Below, in pieces: positions 8,172 to 16,146 of a stretch of 40,053 nucleotides of DNA (position 1 is the stretch's first letter; every line of letters starts with the position of its first letter). The translations under genes and the position numbers were made by a program. The notes below the pieces were generated by a model. The model did no database searches and had not been told where the DNA came from. It saw nothing but the letters and a program-made list of their open reading frames with translations. Origin of the DNA: Chitinophagaceae bacterium (GTDB lineage Bacteria; Bacteroidota; Bacteroidia; Chitinophagales; Chitinophagaceae); assembly GCA_947450165.1 (NCBI GenBank), contig CANFUJ010000007.1, positions 1 to 40,053 on the forward strand, in the 5' to 3' direction.

Positions 8172-8705
8172 CTATGGTTTGTTTGAAACAGTTTTAAAAT
8201 AATCTTCTAGCTGATGAATCATGTTTTTAAAAATTGGAATCCAATTTCCAATTTGATCTATAACCATGGGTGCAATTGGCGCTAGCTTATTATAAAAAAA
8301 AGAGGCGTTTTTTTGGTTATCTGACAATAAATTCAATTGATTGAGATAATATAAAATCATGCTGTAAAACAAGCCATACATCAATAAATAAAGCAGTAAT
8401 CCAATTAATTTATTAAACCAACCCAACATGATTAGTTCCGCTGATTTTTCAAGGATTTTGCCCAATAGGTGCAGGGCTAAAAACACAAGTGTCAATACAA
8501 GAATAAATGATAAAAAAGGAATCCATTTATTGTTTACCCATTGGTGCTTAGTTAAATAAACAGCAACAGTGGCTGCAAATTTGGTGGCAATGAAAAATCC
8601 AATAAAAAAAGCAGTAAATGAAATAATGGACCCTATAAACCCTTTTTTTATGCCTTTATAACAAGCTAAAGCAACTATAAAAACAAAAATTATATCAATG
8701 TACAT
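8172..8705 (-). CDS. CvpA-family membrane protein
   Basis: An integral membrane protein of 177 residues. The ORF track begins at a GTG at 8726, but that would run into the REP-like hairpin. The ATG at 8705 (MYIDIIFVFIVALACYKG) matches the usual CvpA N-terminus. Four hydrophobic helices are visible (about 2-20, 25-47, 57-83, 99-122). The first two carry the family pattern of a short polar turn with Gly-Lys-Lys-Gly-Phe. E. coli CvpA is linked to colicin V production and envelope homeostasis; the biochemical role is unknown. It is followed by the alpha/beta-hydrolase gene after 93 nt, a gap that holds a small inverted repeat (ATAAAGTT/AACTTTAT). Confidence 0.82.
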   Translation of the reverse strand: MYIDIIFVFIVALACYKGIKKGFIGSIISFTAFFIGFFIATKFAATVAVYLTKHQWVNNKWIPFLSFILVLTLVFLALHLLGKILEKSAELIMLGWFNKLIGLLLYLLMYGLFYSMILYYLNQLNLLSDNQKNASFFYNKLAPIAPMVIDQIGNWIPIFKNMIHQLEDYFKTVSNKP

Positions 8706-8721
8706 GGCACGTGATTTATTT

Positions 8722-8799
8722 CCCACCGTTAAAACGGTGGGCTATGTTAAAACGGTGGGCTATTTTAAAACGGTGGGTTATGTTAATGCGATGGGCTAT
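8722..8799. repeat. REP-like palindrome extended into 18-bp tandem repeats
   Basis: CCCACCGTT-AA-AACGGTGGG (8722-8741) is a perfect hairpin. Its right arm is then repeated as an 18-bp unit, GTTAAAACGGTGGGCTAT, with four copies at 8728-8745, 8746-8763, 8764-8781 and 8782-8799. The last two are degenerate. A related palindrome occurs at 36546-36565. The array occupies the region upstream of the cvpA start. Confidence 0.85.
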
Positions 8800-8849
8800 T
8801 TAAAATGATCATCTCAAATAACATTGAAAAGCCAAACTGCGCTTAGGTT

Positions 8850-9299
8850 TTATCCCAACATCTCTTTTACCAAACTGCTGATGGTTTTACCGTCTGCTTT
8901 TCCTGCCAATTGTTTTGAAGCAACACCCATTACTTTTCCTAAATCTGCTGCAGTTGATGCACCAGTTTCAGTAATTATTATTTGAATCGCTGCTTTTATT
9001 TCAGCTTCAGTCATTTGCTTGGGTAAAAACTTTTCGATTACCGCCATTTCTTCTCTTTCTTTTACCGCTAAATCTTCTCTTCCTTGTTTTTCGAAAATAT
9101 CAAGCGAGTCTTTACGTTGTTTCATCATTTTTTGTAAAAACTTCAATTCAGTTGCTTCATCAATTTCTCCAGAAGCGCCTGGTTCTGTTTTGGCTTTAAT
9201 GATTTCAGCTTTTATTGCTCTTAATCCTCTTAACGCTGCTTCATTTTTTGATTTCATGGCTTCCTTCATTTCAGCCATAATTTGTTGTTCTAATGCCAT
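8850..9299 (-). CDS. GatB/YqeY domain-containing protein
   Basis: A 149-residue stand-alone YqeY protein, related to the helical tail domain of the GatB amidotransferase subunit that contacts tRNA. Recognised by MALEQQIMAEMKEAMKSKN, the LRAIKAEI helix, LKFLQKMMKQRKDS and the C-terminal GKVMGVASKQLAGKADG-K-ISSLVKE segment. It is almost entirely helical and Lys/Glu-rich, and cytoplasmic. The exact function of free YqeY is unknown; a role with tRNA or translation is inferred. It follows gldC by 11 nt and is presumably cotranscribed with it. Confidence 0.93.
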   Translation of the reverse strand: MALEQQIMAEMKEAMKSKNEAALRGLRAIKAEIIKAKTEPGASGEIDEATELKFLQKMMKQRKDSLDIFEKQGREDLAVKEREEMAVIEKFLPKQMTEAEIKAAIQIIITETGASTAADLGKVMGVASKQLAGKADGKTISSLVKEMLG

Positions 9300-9310
9300 T
9301 TTTATATTTT

Positions 9311-9661
9311 TTAATTAGATGATTGTTCGTTTATCATTTGCGCTTTAAATTTCTGATGAAATTGTTTTGCAAATGTTTTCATTTCGCTTGTTAATTCGTG
9401 TTGTTGTGTAGCACGGTCAAATGTGTCGGCCATACTCATCATCATTTGGTAAAAGAAATCACCCATTTCATCTACCATCATGTCTTTTGTCCACAAATCA
9501 ATACGCATTGCGGTTTGATCAGCTGCATCCCAAAAAGCCAAACACATGGCTTTTGATTTTTGAGTCATTTCCGCCGAACTATCGGACGCTTGCCAATTTA
9601 TTTGTTCTGGAATCTTATTCGGATCCAGCATTACATCTATTGTTATGGTTGATTTTTGCAT
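9311..9661 (-). CDS. gldC: Gliding motility protein GldC
   Basis: A 116-residue cytoplasmic protein. The central block, FWDAADQTAMRIDLWTKDMM followed by VDEMGDFFYQMMMSMADTFDRAT, is the GldC signature. In Flavobacterium johnsoniae GldC is needed for efficient gliding on surfaces, although its mechanism is unclear, and GldC is found across Bacteroidota including non-gliders. Here it is cotranscribed with yqeY. In this window it is accompanied, 8 kb away, by a SprB-like giant protein and SprF-like porin, so the cell may glide or attach. A TAACTTTG -7 element lies just before the start codon. Confidence 0.9.
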   Translation of the reverse strand: MQKSTITIDVMLDPNKIPEQINWQASDSSAEMTQKSKAMCLAFWDAADQTAMRIDLWTKDMMVDEMGDFFYQMMMSMADTFDRATQQHELTSEMKTFAKQFHQKFKAQMINEQSSN

Positions 9662-9674
9662 AAAAAAATTTTGT

Positions 9675-9682
9675 CAAAGTTA
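9675..9682 (-). promoter_or_regulatory. -7 element of gldC-yqeY
   Basis: Read on the minus strand, TAACTTTG is an exact TAnnTTTG match 13 nt upstream of the gldC ATG. No TTG stands at the normal -33 distance, which falls inside the upstream glycosyltransferase gene. Confidence 0.4.
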
Positions 9683-9689
9683 TACTATT

Positions 9690-10739
9690 CTATGCTTTTT
9701 TGTTGATTATCCAATCCCATAGTTTTTCAGAAACATCTTCCCATTGAATTTTTTCGGATTGTTTTTTCATGTGATCTATTATTGAATTTCTAAGGGCCTC
9801 ATCTTTATACAGCAATATCAAATTATCGGAAATGGCTTTTTCTGATAAATCGCAATAAACGGCTGCATTTTTAGCAATCGAATGGTAATGTTCATCTTCT
9901 GGAAGCAACATCGGAACTTTGTATTTGAAAGCAAGTTGATTCATCTCCATAAAAGAAGATTCATTTCCTCCAAATAAAGTAACATAAGCAGCCCCAAACA
10001 ATGCTGTATAATCTTCCGATTTGTTTATCAATAAAACATCAGAACGATATTTATAATTGGCCAGTAATTTCTTCGAACTTTTTAATTGTTTTTCATCTAG
10101 ATAGATAACCAATTTAAAATTAGATTGTTGCCATTTTTTAAACGCAGAAAAAGATTTTAATAGCATCAACAATTGAGCACTTGAACATCCTTTTTGAATG
10201 GCTATAAAAAAGTCTTTTTCGTCTGTAAACTGTTGTTTTATTTTGGTGCAATCTTCTATGGAAAGGGCTTCCATTTTTTCAACACCATAGTGAATTATGT
10301 TGACTTTGCTTTTTAATTCCGGAATGGTTTTGATTATTTTATCATGTACCGTTTCATTCGTGGCAATTAAAAAATCAGCATAATTGGTTTTTTTAAATTT
10401 CTGTTTTTGTTTGATGGCTTTTGTTTGATGAATCAATACAATTTTTGTAATCCCTTTTACAGGAATCGTTGATTCATTTGAACTGAAATAATAATCTACT
10501 TTATATTTTTTTAAATAAGCGCGTAGTTGAATTTGATTTAAAACGCTATGATAAACACCTGTATTATGGGCGTATTTTAATTTTACGGGTTTAATATTTG
10601 AAGGCATTTCTTTTTTAACTACATGATTTTTTTGATGTAGCATTATAAACTGCTGCGTAGGATATTTTAATGCAAGTTGTATAAAGCAATTGTAATTAAA
10701 ATCCGATGTTGTATTTGCAATTTGAAAAGCGATAATCAT
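9690..10739 (-). CDS. Glycosyltransferase-like protein (GT-B type, probable)
   Basis: A 349-residue soluble protein. The N-terminus MIIAFQIANTTSDFNYN and the overall layout suggest a two-Rossmann GT-B enzyme. The C-terminal half has FFIAIQKGCSSAQLLMLLKSFSAFK, then KLVIYLDEKQ, YRSDVLLINKSEDYTALFGAAYVTLFGG (an acceptor-to-donor crossover typical of GT4), and a segment around EMNQLAFKYKVPMLLPE-DE corresponding to the donor-binding loop. The usual GT4 EGFGLPxxEA motif is altered to FGGNESSFMEMNQLAFKYK, so activity or donor may differ. It is followed by gldC after 28 nt and preceded by the CNNM gene after 6 nt. Likely involved in cell-surface glycans, by inference only. Confidence 0.65.
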   Translation of the reverse strand: MIIAFQIANTTSDFNYNCFIQLALKYPTQQFIMLHQKNHVVKKEMPSNIKPVKLKYAHNTGVYHSVLNQIQLRAYLKKYKVDYYFSSNESTIPVKGITKIVLIHQTKAIKQKQKFKKTNYADFLIATNETVHDKIIKTIPELKSKVNIIHYGVEKMEALSIEDCTKIKQQFTDEKDFFIAIQKGCSSAQLLMLLKSFSAFKKWQQSNFKLVIYLDEKQLKSSKKLLANYKYRSDVLLINKSEDYTALFGAAYVTLFGGNESSFMEMNQLAFKYKVPMLLPEDEHYHSIAKNAAVYCDLSEKAISDNLILLYKDEALRNSIIDHMKKQSEKIQWEDVSEKLWDWIINKKA

Positions 10740-10745
10740 AATCTG

Positions 10746-12035
10746 TTATTTCAATAATCTAACTTTTACCATTTCAATTCGAGTATCGCTTACATGAAGT
10801 ATATCAAACTCGATGTTGCCAATAATGATTTTTTGTTTTTGTTTTGGAATGGCATTATTATTTTGAATGATAAATCCCGAAAGCGTTTCTGCGCCTTCTG
10901 TACCATAAAAATTAAGTTGGTATTTCTGTTCAATGTAGTCTAGTTCGATTCTTCCGCTAAATAGATATTCATCTTCTGCCAATTGTTTTTCAACAAAATT
11001 TTCTGTTGTATCATATTCATCTTCTATCTCCCCAAAAAGTTCTTCAAGCAAATCCTCCATAGTTACAATACCTGCGGTTCCACCAAATTCATCAACTACC
11101 CAAGCAATGCTTTTTCTGTCTTTGGTAAATTTATTCATCAAATCAGTAGCGCTCATTGTTTCTGGTACAGCCGCAATAGGATGAAGAATTTCTATAGTCG
11201 TAGCTGGATTTTTAAACAAATCTAGGTGATGTATATATCCGATGATATTGTCGATATTGTTTTCAAAAACAATAATTCTACTCAACTTCGTTTCTATAAA
11301 TTTTTCTTTTATTGAAGCAATACTGGTATCTTTTTCTACGGCAATAATTTCTTTTCTAGGCAATAAGCAAGCACGAATTTTGGTATCACTTAAAGACAAA
11401 GCATTTTCAAATAATTTCTTATTATGTTCTGATGCTTCTTCGATTTCTTGATTTTTATTTTGCTGAAAAAAATGTTCAAGGTCTAATTTGGTAAATGCTT
11501 CTTTTTTGTTTTTAATTTTTACATTAAAAATGTATTTCAAAATCCATTCAGAAATATTTACCAACAAAGCTGCAAAAGACGAAAAAAGTTGATAAAAAAA
11601 ATTCATCAATTTGCTGATAAAAACAGAGTGAATAATTTGCTCGTTCTTTATTCTAAAGAAAGTTCTTACAATAAAAACAGTAAACAATAAAATGGTAGTA
11701 GATAAAATGGTTTCAACCAATAATTGAATGTAGCTGATGTAATCAGATGCAGATTCGGGCAACAAATTTTTTATCCAATTCCAAACTGGAAGAAGCATAT
11801 CTCCAATAAGTAATCCATAAACAACGGACAAAATCGTTAACCCTACTAGAAGTGTTCCAATAAATCGGGTTGAGTTTTCAGAAAAACGACTCCAAGTCTT
11901 TCCGCTTATAGTTCCTTGCTTTTTCTTTAACTCTATGGATAATTTGTTTACCGAAATAAATGCGATTTCAATTCCATAAAAAAAAGCAATTAATAAAAGC
12001 GAACTAATTATGGCAAGCAGTGAAATCCAATTCAT
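10746..12035 (-). CDS. CNNM/CorC (hemolysin-family) membrane protein
   Basis: A 429-residue member of the hemolysin-C/CNNM group. The N-terminal DUF21 domain has about four hydrophobic segments (roughly 3-23, 60-85, 101-125, 150-172). A linker leads to a CBS pair (about 200-315, including RIIVFENNIDNIIGYIHHLDLF and IAWVVDEFGGTAGIVTMEDLLEELFGEIEDEYD). A CorC/HlyC domain (about 340-428) follows. Members are implicated in divalent-cation transport or regulation. GldE of gliding Bacteroidota has the same architecture, but is usually next to ssb, mutY or gldD. Here the neighbours are a glycosyltransferase gene and gmk, so I call it a paralogue rather than GldE itself. Confidence 0.85.
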   Translation of the reverse strand: MNWISLLAIISSLLLIAFFYGIEIAFISVNKLSIELKKKQGTISGKTWSRFSENSTRFIGTLLVGLTILSVVYGLLIGDMLLPVWNWIKNLLPESASDYISYIQLLVETILSTTILLFTVFIVRTFFRIKNEQIIHSVFISKLMNFFYQLFSSFAALLVNISEWILKYIFNVKIKNKKEAFTKLDLEHFFQQNKNQEIEEASEHNKKLFENALSLSDTKIRACLLPRKEIIAVEKDTSIASIKEKFIETKLSRIIVFENNIDNIIGYIHHLDLFKNPATTIEILHPIAAVPETMSATDLMNKFTKDRKSIAWVVDEFGGTAGIVTMEDLLEELFGEIEDEYDTTENFVEKQLAEDEYLFSGRIELDYIEQKYQLNFYGTEGAETLSGFIIQNNNAIPKQKQKIIIGNIEFDILHVSDTRIEMVKVRLLK

Positions 12036-12065
12036 ATAAAATATTTAAACGTTTGTTTGATATGA

Positions 12066-12641
12066 TCAGTTTTTCAAAAATTCGGCAAGAATTTCTTTTG
12101 CCTGATTACAAGCATTCTCTAAAACATTATTAACGATAATTTTATCAAAATGTTCCTTAAATCCAATTTCGTAAGATGCTTTATTGATGCGTGCGTTGAG
12201 TGACTCTTCGGTTTCTGTTCCTCTTGATAACAATCTTTTTTTAAGTTCATCTACTGATGGTGGTTCCACAAAAATGCTCATTGTGTTTTCGGGATATTGC
12301 TGCTGAATATGCAACGCTCCTTTTACATCAATATCCAAAACTGGCACTTTGTTTAACGACCAAATACGTTTGAGCTCCGATTTTAACGTACCATAATATT
12401 TCCCTTCATATACCATTTCCCATTCTGCAAATTCTTTTTTTTGAATTTTAGATTTAAACAACTCGGGCGAAATAAAATAGTAATCTTTTCCATCTTCTTC
12501 ATTTGCTCTCGGCTTTCGGGTTGTTGCTGATATTGAAAAAGTAAGCTCCGGAAACTCTTGCATTAAAAAATGGGTAATCGATGTTTTTCCAGCTCCGGAA
12601 GGTGCGGTAATAATTAATATTTTCTGATGTTTAGTTTCCAT
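12066..12641 (-). CDS. gmk: Guanylate kinase
   Basis: Phosphorylates GMP to GDP with ATP. 191 residues, the usual size. The P-loop ITAPSGAGKTS is at about 11-21, the GMP-binding region FSISATTRKPRANEEDGKDYYF at about 35-56, and later come the conserved FAEWEMVYEGKYYGT and VLDIDVKGALHIQQQYP segments. The first P-loop residue is Ala instead of the common Gly (APSGAGKT versus GPSGxGKS), a minor and frequent change. It is flanked by murA upstream (84 nt) and the CNNM gene downstream (30 nt). Confidence 0.97.
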   Translation of the reverse strand: METKHQKILIITAPSGAGKTSITHFLMQEFPELTFSISATTRKPRANEEDGKDYYFISPELFKSKIQKKEFAEWEMVYEGKYYGTLKSELKRIWSLNKVPVLDIDVKGALHIQQQYPENTMSIFVEPPSVDELKKRLLSRGTETEESLNARINKASYEIGFKEHFDKIIVNNVLENACNQAKEILAEFLKN

Positions 12642-12725
12642 TTTTGCTACGCCTAAAATAAAAAATAATGTTTACAAAATAGCCAACAATTTACATTGCA
12701 GGCTATTCTTTTTAATGATGGTTTC

Positions 12726-14033
12726 TTAATCCTTGCGGATGATTTCGGCACCCAACGCTTTTAAACGCTCGTCTATATATTGATACCCTCTATCTATTTG
12801 TTCAATATTTTGAATAACGCTTTTCCCTTCTGCACTCAATGCAGCAATTAATAATGCTACTCCGGCACGAATATCAGGTGAGCTCATGGTAATTCCCCTT
12901 AATTTTTTTTGTCTTTCCATACCAACTACTACGGCACGATGCGGATCACATAAAATAACCTGTGCACCCATTTCAATTAGTTTATCTACAAAGAACAATC
13001 TGCTTTCAAACATTTTTTGATGGATAAGCACACTGCCTTTTGCCTGAATAGCCGTTACCAAAATTATACTTAATAAATCGGGTGTTAATCCTGGCCAAGG
13101 ATGGTCGTAAATGGTGGGAATACCGCCTTCAAGATAGGTTTGAATTTCATAAATATCTTGAGCAGGAATATGAATATCATCATCATTGAAATTCATTTTT
13201 ATGCCCAATTGTTGAAACTTTTCTGGGATAACGCCTAGTTCTTTTAAGCCTACATTTTTTATAATGATGTCACTTTGCGTCATGGCGGCCATGCCAATAA
13301 AACTTCCCACTTCAATCATATCCGGCAGCATGGTATGTGTTGTACCATTTAAAGTTTCAACCCCTTGTATAATAAGCATGTTACTTCCTATGCCTTCAAT
13401 TTTTGCGCCCATTCTGTTGAGCATCTTACAAAGTTGTTGAATGTAAGGTTCGCAAGCTGCATTATAAATGGTGGTGGTTCCTTCGGCCAAACTAGCAGCC
13501 ATTAAAATATTAGCGGTTCCAGTTACACTTGGCTCATCCAATTGCATGAATGTACCTTTCAAACCAGCTGTTTTTAACTGAAAACAATTTGCGTTTTCAT
13601 CATAAAAATAATCGGCACCTAATTTTTGAAAGCCGATGATATGCGTATCTAATTTTCTTCTGCCTATTTTATCACCTCCTGGTTTTGGTAAATACGCTTT
13701 TTTAAAACGAGCAAGTAATGGACCAGCAAGCATTACCGAACCCCTTAATCGACCACTTTTTTTGTGAAACGCCTCACTGGAAAGGTAATCTACATCCACA
13801 TCATCTGCTTGAAAAGTACAAGTTTGACGATCTGTGCGGTTTACTTTTACATTGATTTCTTTTAATAATTCAATCAATAAGTTTACGTCAATAATATCGG
13901 GGATGTTTTGAATAACAACAGGTTCTTTTGTTAACAAAACGGCACTTATAATTTGCAGCGCTTCGTTTTTGGCCCCCTGAGGTTGAATTGTACCTGAAAG
14001 TTTTTTTCCACCAACGACTTCAAAAATACTCAT
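12726..14033 (-). CDS. murA: UDP-N-acetylglucosamine 1-carboxyvinyltransferase (Asp-type)
   Basis: The first committed enzyme of peptidoglycan synthesis: transfers enolpyruvate from PEP to UDP-GlcNAc. 435 residues, full length. Lys22 (AKNEAL) and the later DPHRAVVVGMERQKKLRG and SPDIRAG segments are conserved. The active-site loop reads KPGGDKIGRRKLD with Asp121 where E. coli has Cys115. An Asp here keeps activity but removes the thiol that fosfomycin alkylates. It stands alone, transcribed toward gmk, with 264 nt of A+T-rich DNA upstream. Function is certain; insensitivity to fosfomycin is inferred from the residue. Confidence 0.97.
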   Translation of the reverse strand: MSIFEVVGGKKLSGTIQPQGAKNEALQIISAVLLTKEPVVIQNIPDIIDVNLLIELLKEINVKVNRTDRQTCTFQADDVDVDYLSSEAFHKKSGRLRGSVMLAGPLLARFKKAYLPKPGGDKIGRRKLDTHIIGFQKLGADYFYDENANCFQLKTAGLKGTFMQLDEPSVTGTANILMAASLAEGTTTIYNAACEPYIQQLCKMLNRMGAKIEGIGSNMLIIQGVETLNGTTHTMLPDMIEVGSFIGMAAMTQSDIIIKNVGLKELGVIPEKFQQLGIKMNFNDDDIHIPAQDIYEIQTYLEGGIPTIYDHPWPGLTPDLLSIILVTAIQAKGSVLIHQKMFESRLFFVDKLIEMGAQVILCDPHRAVVVGMERQKKLRGITMSSPDIRAGVALLIAALSAEGKSVIQNIEQIDRGYQYIDERLKALGAEIIRKD

Positions 14034-14273
14034 GTATTATAGATTTTTTCTTTGAACGCAAAGATGAATATTTAATTTGAAAGTTAGCGTTTGAATTTGG
14101 AGGATGTTGGATTATTTATAATGGTAGGGGTTAAAATGTTTCGGGTTTGAGGTTTGGTATCAAGCATCCAGTAATATTGTATTGTATTCTAGATTTTAAA
14201 TCGATAGTTTTAATTTTATTGACAGTAAAAAGTAAATCAAAAAAAGAACTAGGCGGTTTTACGTTTAAATTTT

Positions 14274-14281
14274 TACTTTTG
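14274..14281 (+). promoter_or_regulatory. -7 element of the IPExxxVDY gene
   Basis: TACTTTTG fits TAnnTTTG and lies 16 nt before the ATG at 14298. No matching TTG was found at -33 distance. Confidence 0.4.
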
Positions 14282-14297
14282 GCTTAATTACTCCATC

Positions 14298-14732
14298 ATG
14301 AAACTAAAAATATCCAACGATGATTTAGCCGATGCATTTTTTGAGGATTCTCATGTATTGGGAGTTGTGTCATCATTAAAAAACTATCAGTTTATTTGGC
14401 ATATCAACCAGCAACTTGGATTTACATTTAGATTAAATAGCGAACTTGAAATAGAACTTAAAAAAAAAACCAGGAATTATTTCTTTTCGATTTACGAATA
14501 CCAAATTCCTCAAACGAGTTTGGTATATTACATTTATCATAATCAAAACAATGGCGAATATTTACTTCCAGAGTTTAAGCACCTCGATTTTATTTGGATG
14601 ATTAAAGGCGAAGATTTTACATTGAAAGAATTAGAGGCTCTTCAAAAAACAATTAAATTGATGCCTTCTGTTCAGTTTGTTATAGAAATGGATCAAGAAA
14701 AAATTAAAAACAAACAACACTTAATCTTTTAA
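14298..14732 (+). CDS. IPExxxVDY-family protein (divergent motif)
   Basis: A 144-residue cytoplasmic protein with no signal peptide. It matches a small family restricted to Bacteroidota that is named for the motif IPExxxVDY. Here the corresponding stretch reads [11 protein letters not shown], so both the Glu and the Asp are changed, but the flanking pattern (FSIYEYQ before, then [19 protein letters not shown]) fits. The start of the protein, [25 protein letters not shown], is also family-like. Function is unknown. The dehydratase gene starts 2 nt after its stop, so they are coupled. The family call rests on memory of the motif and should be treated as moderate. Confidence 0.7.
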   Translation: MKLKISNDDLADAFFEDSHVLGVVSSLKNYQFIWHINQQLGFTFRLNSELEIELKKKTRNYFFSIYEYQIPQTSLVYYIYHNQNNGEYLLPEFKHLDFIWMIKGEDFTLKELEALQKTIKLMPSVQFVIEMDQEKIKNKQHLIF

Positions 14733-14734
14733 TC

Positions 14735-14965
14735 ATGTGGACAAACGACAATAATGTTTTGTATAAAAAATTTCAATTTAAAAACTTCTCTGAAGCTTTT
14801 GCGTTTATGACAAGAGTGGCATTAGAAGCAGAGAAAATGGACCATCATCCAAAATGGAGCAACGTATACAACACTGTAGAGATATGGCTTAGCACCCACG
14901 ATGCTGGAAATATAATTACCGATAAGGATAAAAACCTCGCTGCAAAAATTGATGGTTTACTTTAA
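14735..14965 (+). CDS. 4a-hydroxytetrahydrobiopterin dehydratase (PCD/PhhB-like)
   Basis: A 76-residue short form of pterin-4a-carbinolamine dehydratase, which regenerates the pterin cofactor after aromatic amino acid hydroxylation. The signature runs from [27 protein letters not shown] to [18 protein letters not shown], with the active-site His pair in DHHP, the Trp and the THDAG motif present. Such single-domain proteins are also found where no phenylalanine hydroxylase exists and may assist pterin chemistry in other roles. It follows the IPExxxVDY gene by 2 nt. No separate promoter is visible. Confidence 0.92.
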   Translation: MWTNDNNVLYKKFQFKNFSEAFAFMTRVALEAEKMDHHPKWSNVYNTVEIWLSTHDAGNIITDKDKNLAAKIDGLL

Positions 14966-15000
14966 AACAGATTATCAATTGAAATATTGTGATTGCTTCA

Positions 15001-15085
15001 CCTTAAACCAGCGAAGCGAATTAAACCATTAAACTTCTACTCCTTAAACCCGCGCAGCAAATTAAACCGTTAAACTTTTAAACCT
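15001..15085. repeat. Dispersed TTAAACC-GCRMAGC-TTAAACC element (two copies)
   Basis: CCTTAAACCAGCGAAGCGAATTAAACC and CCTTAAACCCGCGCAGCAAATTAAACC occur side by side, followed by runs of TTAAAC. It fills the space between the convergent dehydratase gene and selD. Related copies are found at 33.5, 33.8, 33.9, 34.0 and 36.6 kb. Confidence 0.8.
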
Positions 15086-16141
15086 TTATAGCTTTACTTC
15101 TATCGCTTTTTCTTTTTGGGCAACAAAAACACCAATAGGTTCAATAAAATTTTCTAACCCATTTTGTTTGAGCAATGCTACTACTTCTTCAAAAGCATTT
15201 GGATTGACGCTAAATAATAAGCCACCATTGGTTTGTGGATCAGGCAATAAATTAAATGCTTCCATCACATTCACCCCTTTTTCAAAACTGGTTTTTGCAG
15301 AATAACTGTTCCAGTTTCTATAAGTTGCATCTGGTACAATTCTTTTTGAAAGATATTCTTTTGCGCCTTCAATAACTGGAATTTTTGAATAAAATAAATC
15401 TATCGACAAATCAGCGCCTTCTGCCATTTCTATACAATGTCCAAGTAAGCCAAAACCTGTAACATCTGTAACAGCAGTAATTCCATCTATTTCAGCTAAT
15501 TTTTCGCCCAATGAATTTAGTGTGGTCATTTGGGAAATCATCTTTGTAAGATGCCCACCTTCAATTACATCTCTTTTTTGTGCGGTGGCTAAAATGCCTA
15601 CTCCTATTGGCTTTGTAATGAATAATAAATCGCCTTCTTTACTCGTGTTGTTTTTTTTGATTTTTGATGTGTCAACAATTCCTGTTACTGCTAATCCAAA
15701 CATCGGTTCTTGTGTGTCAATGGTATGTCCACCAGCCAAGGGTATTCCTGCTTTTGAACAAATATCACGTGCACCATCCAACACTTGACGTGCCAATTCA
15801 GTAGATAGTTTTTCAATTGGCCAACCTAATATAGCCACAGCCATCAATGGCTTTCCGCCCATTGCGTAAACATCACTTATCGCATTTGCTGAAGCAATTT
15901 GTCCAAAATTAAATGCATCATCTACAATAGGCATAAAAAAATCTGTTGTAGATATAATTGATTTACCACCGCCAATATCATAAACTGCCGCATCATCATT
16001 GGTGTTATTGCCCACCAACAAATTTGGGAAATTTATTGATGGCATTTTCGACGAAAGCATTTCTTGCAATACATTTGGTGCAATTTTGCATCCACAACCA
16101 GCCCCTTTTGAAAATTGCGTTAACCTTATTTTTTCTTCCAA
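15086..16141 (-). CDS. selD: Selenide, water dikinase
   Basis: Makes selenophosphate from selenide and ATP, the activated selenium donor. 351 residues. The catalytic loop KGAGCGCKIAP places Cys16 and Lys19 at the positions of E. coli Cys17 and Lys20; both Cys codons are TGT/TGC, so no selenocysteine is used here. Further family motifs are DDAAVYDIGGGKSIISTTDFF, SDVYAMGGKPL, LAGGHTIDTQEP and DVTGFGLLGH. It follows mnmH after 5 nt and is cotranscribed, giving a self-contained unit for tRNA 2-selenouridine. Confidence 0.97.
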   Translation of the reverse strand: MEEKIRLTQFSKGAGCGCKIAPNVLQEMLSSKMPSINFPNLLVGNNTNDDAAVYDIGGGKSIISTTDFFMPIVDDAFNFGQIASANAISDVYAMGGKPLMAVAILGWPIEKLSTELARQVLDGARDICSKAGIPLAGGHTIDTQEPMFGLAVTGIVDTSKIKKNNTSKEGDLLFITKPIGVGILATAQKRDVIEGGHLTKMISQMTTLNSLGEKLAEIDGITAVTDVTGFGLLGHCIEMAEGADLSIDLFYSKIPVIEGAKEYLSKRIVPDATYRNWNSYSAKTSFEKGVNVMEAFNLLPDPQTNGGLLFSVNPNAFEEVVALLKQNGLENFIEPIGVFVAQKEKAIEVKL

Positions 16142-16146
16142 AGTTT

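Noticed and set aside
8706-8726. GTG start for CvpA at 8726
   Set aside because: It would place the start in the REP-like hairpin; ATG at 8705 fits the family N-terminus.
8722-8799. CRISPR array or operator repeats
   Set aside because: The 18-bp units are directly adjacent with no spacers; a REP-like origin explains the palindrome better.
10746-12035. Naming the CNNM/CorC protein GldE
   Set aside because: Same architecture, but the expected neighbours (ssb, mutY, gldD) are missing and several paralogues exist per genome.
15086-16141. Selenocysteine in SelD
   Set aside because: Both codons of the CGC motif are TGT and TGC; no in-frame TGA is present.
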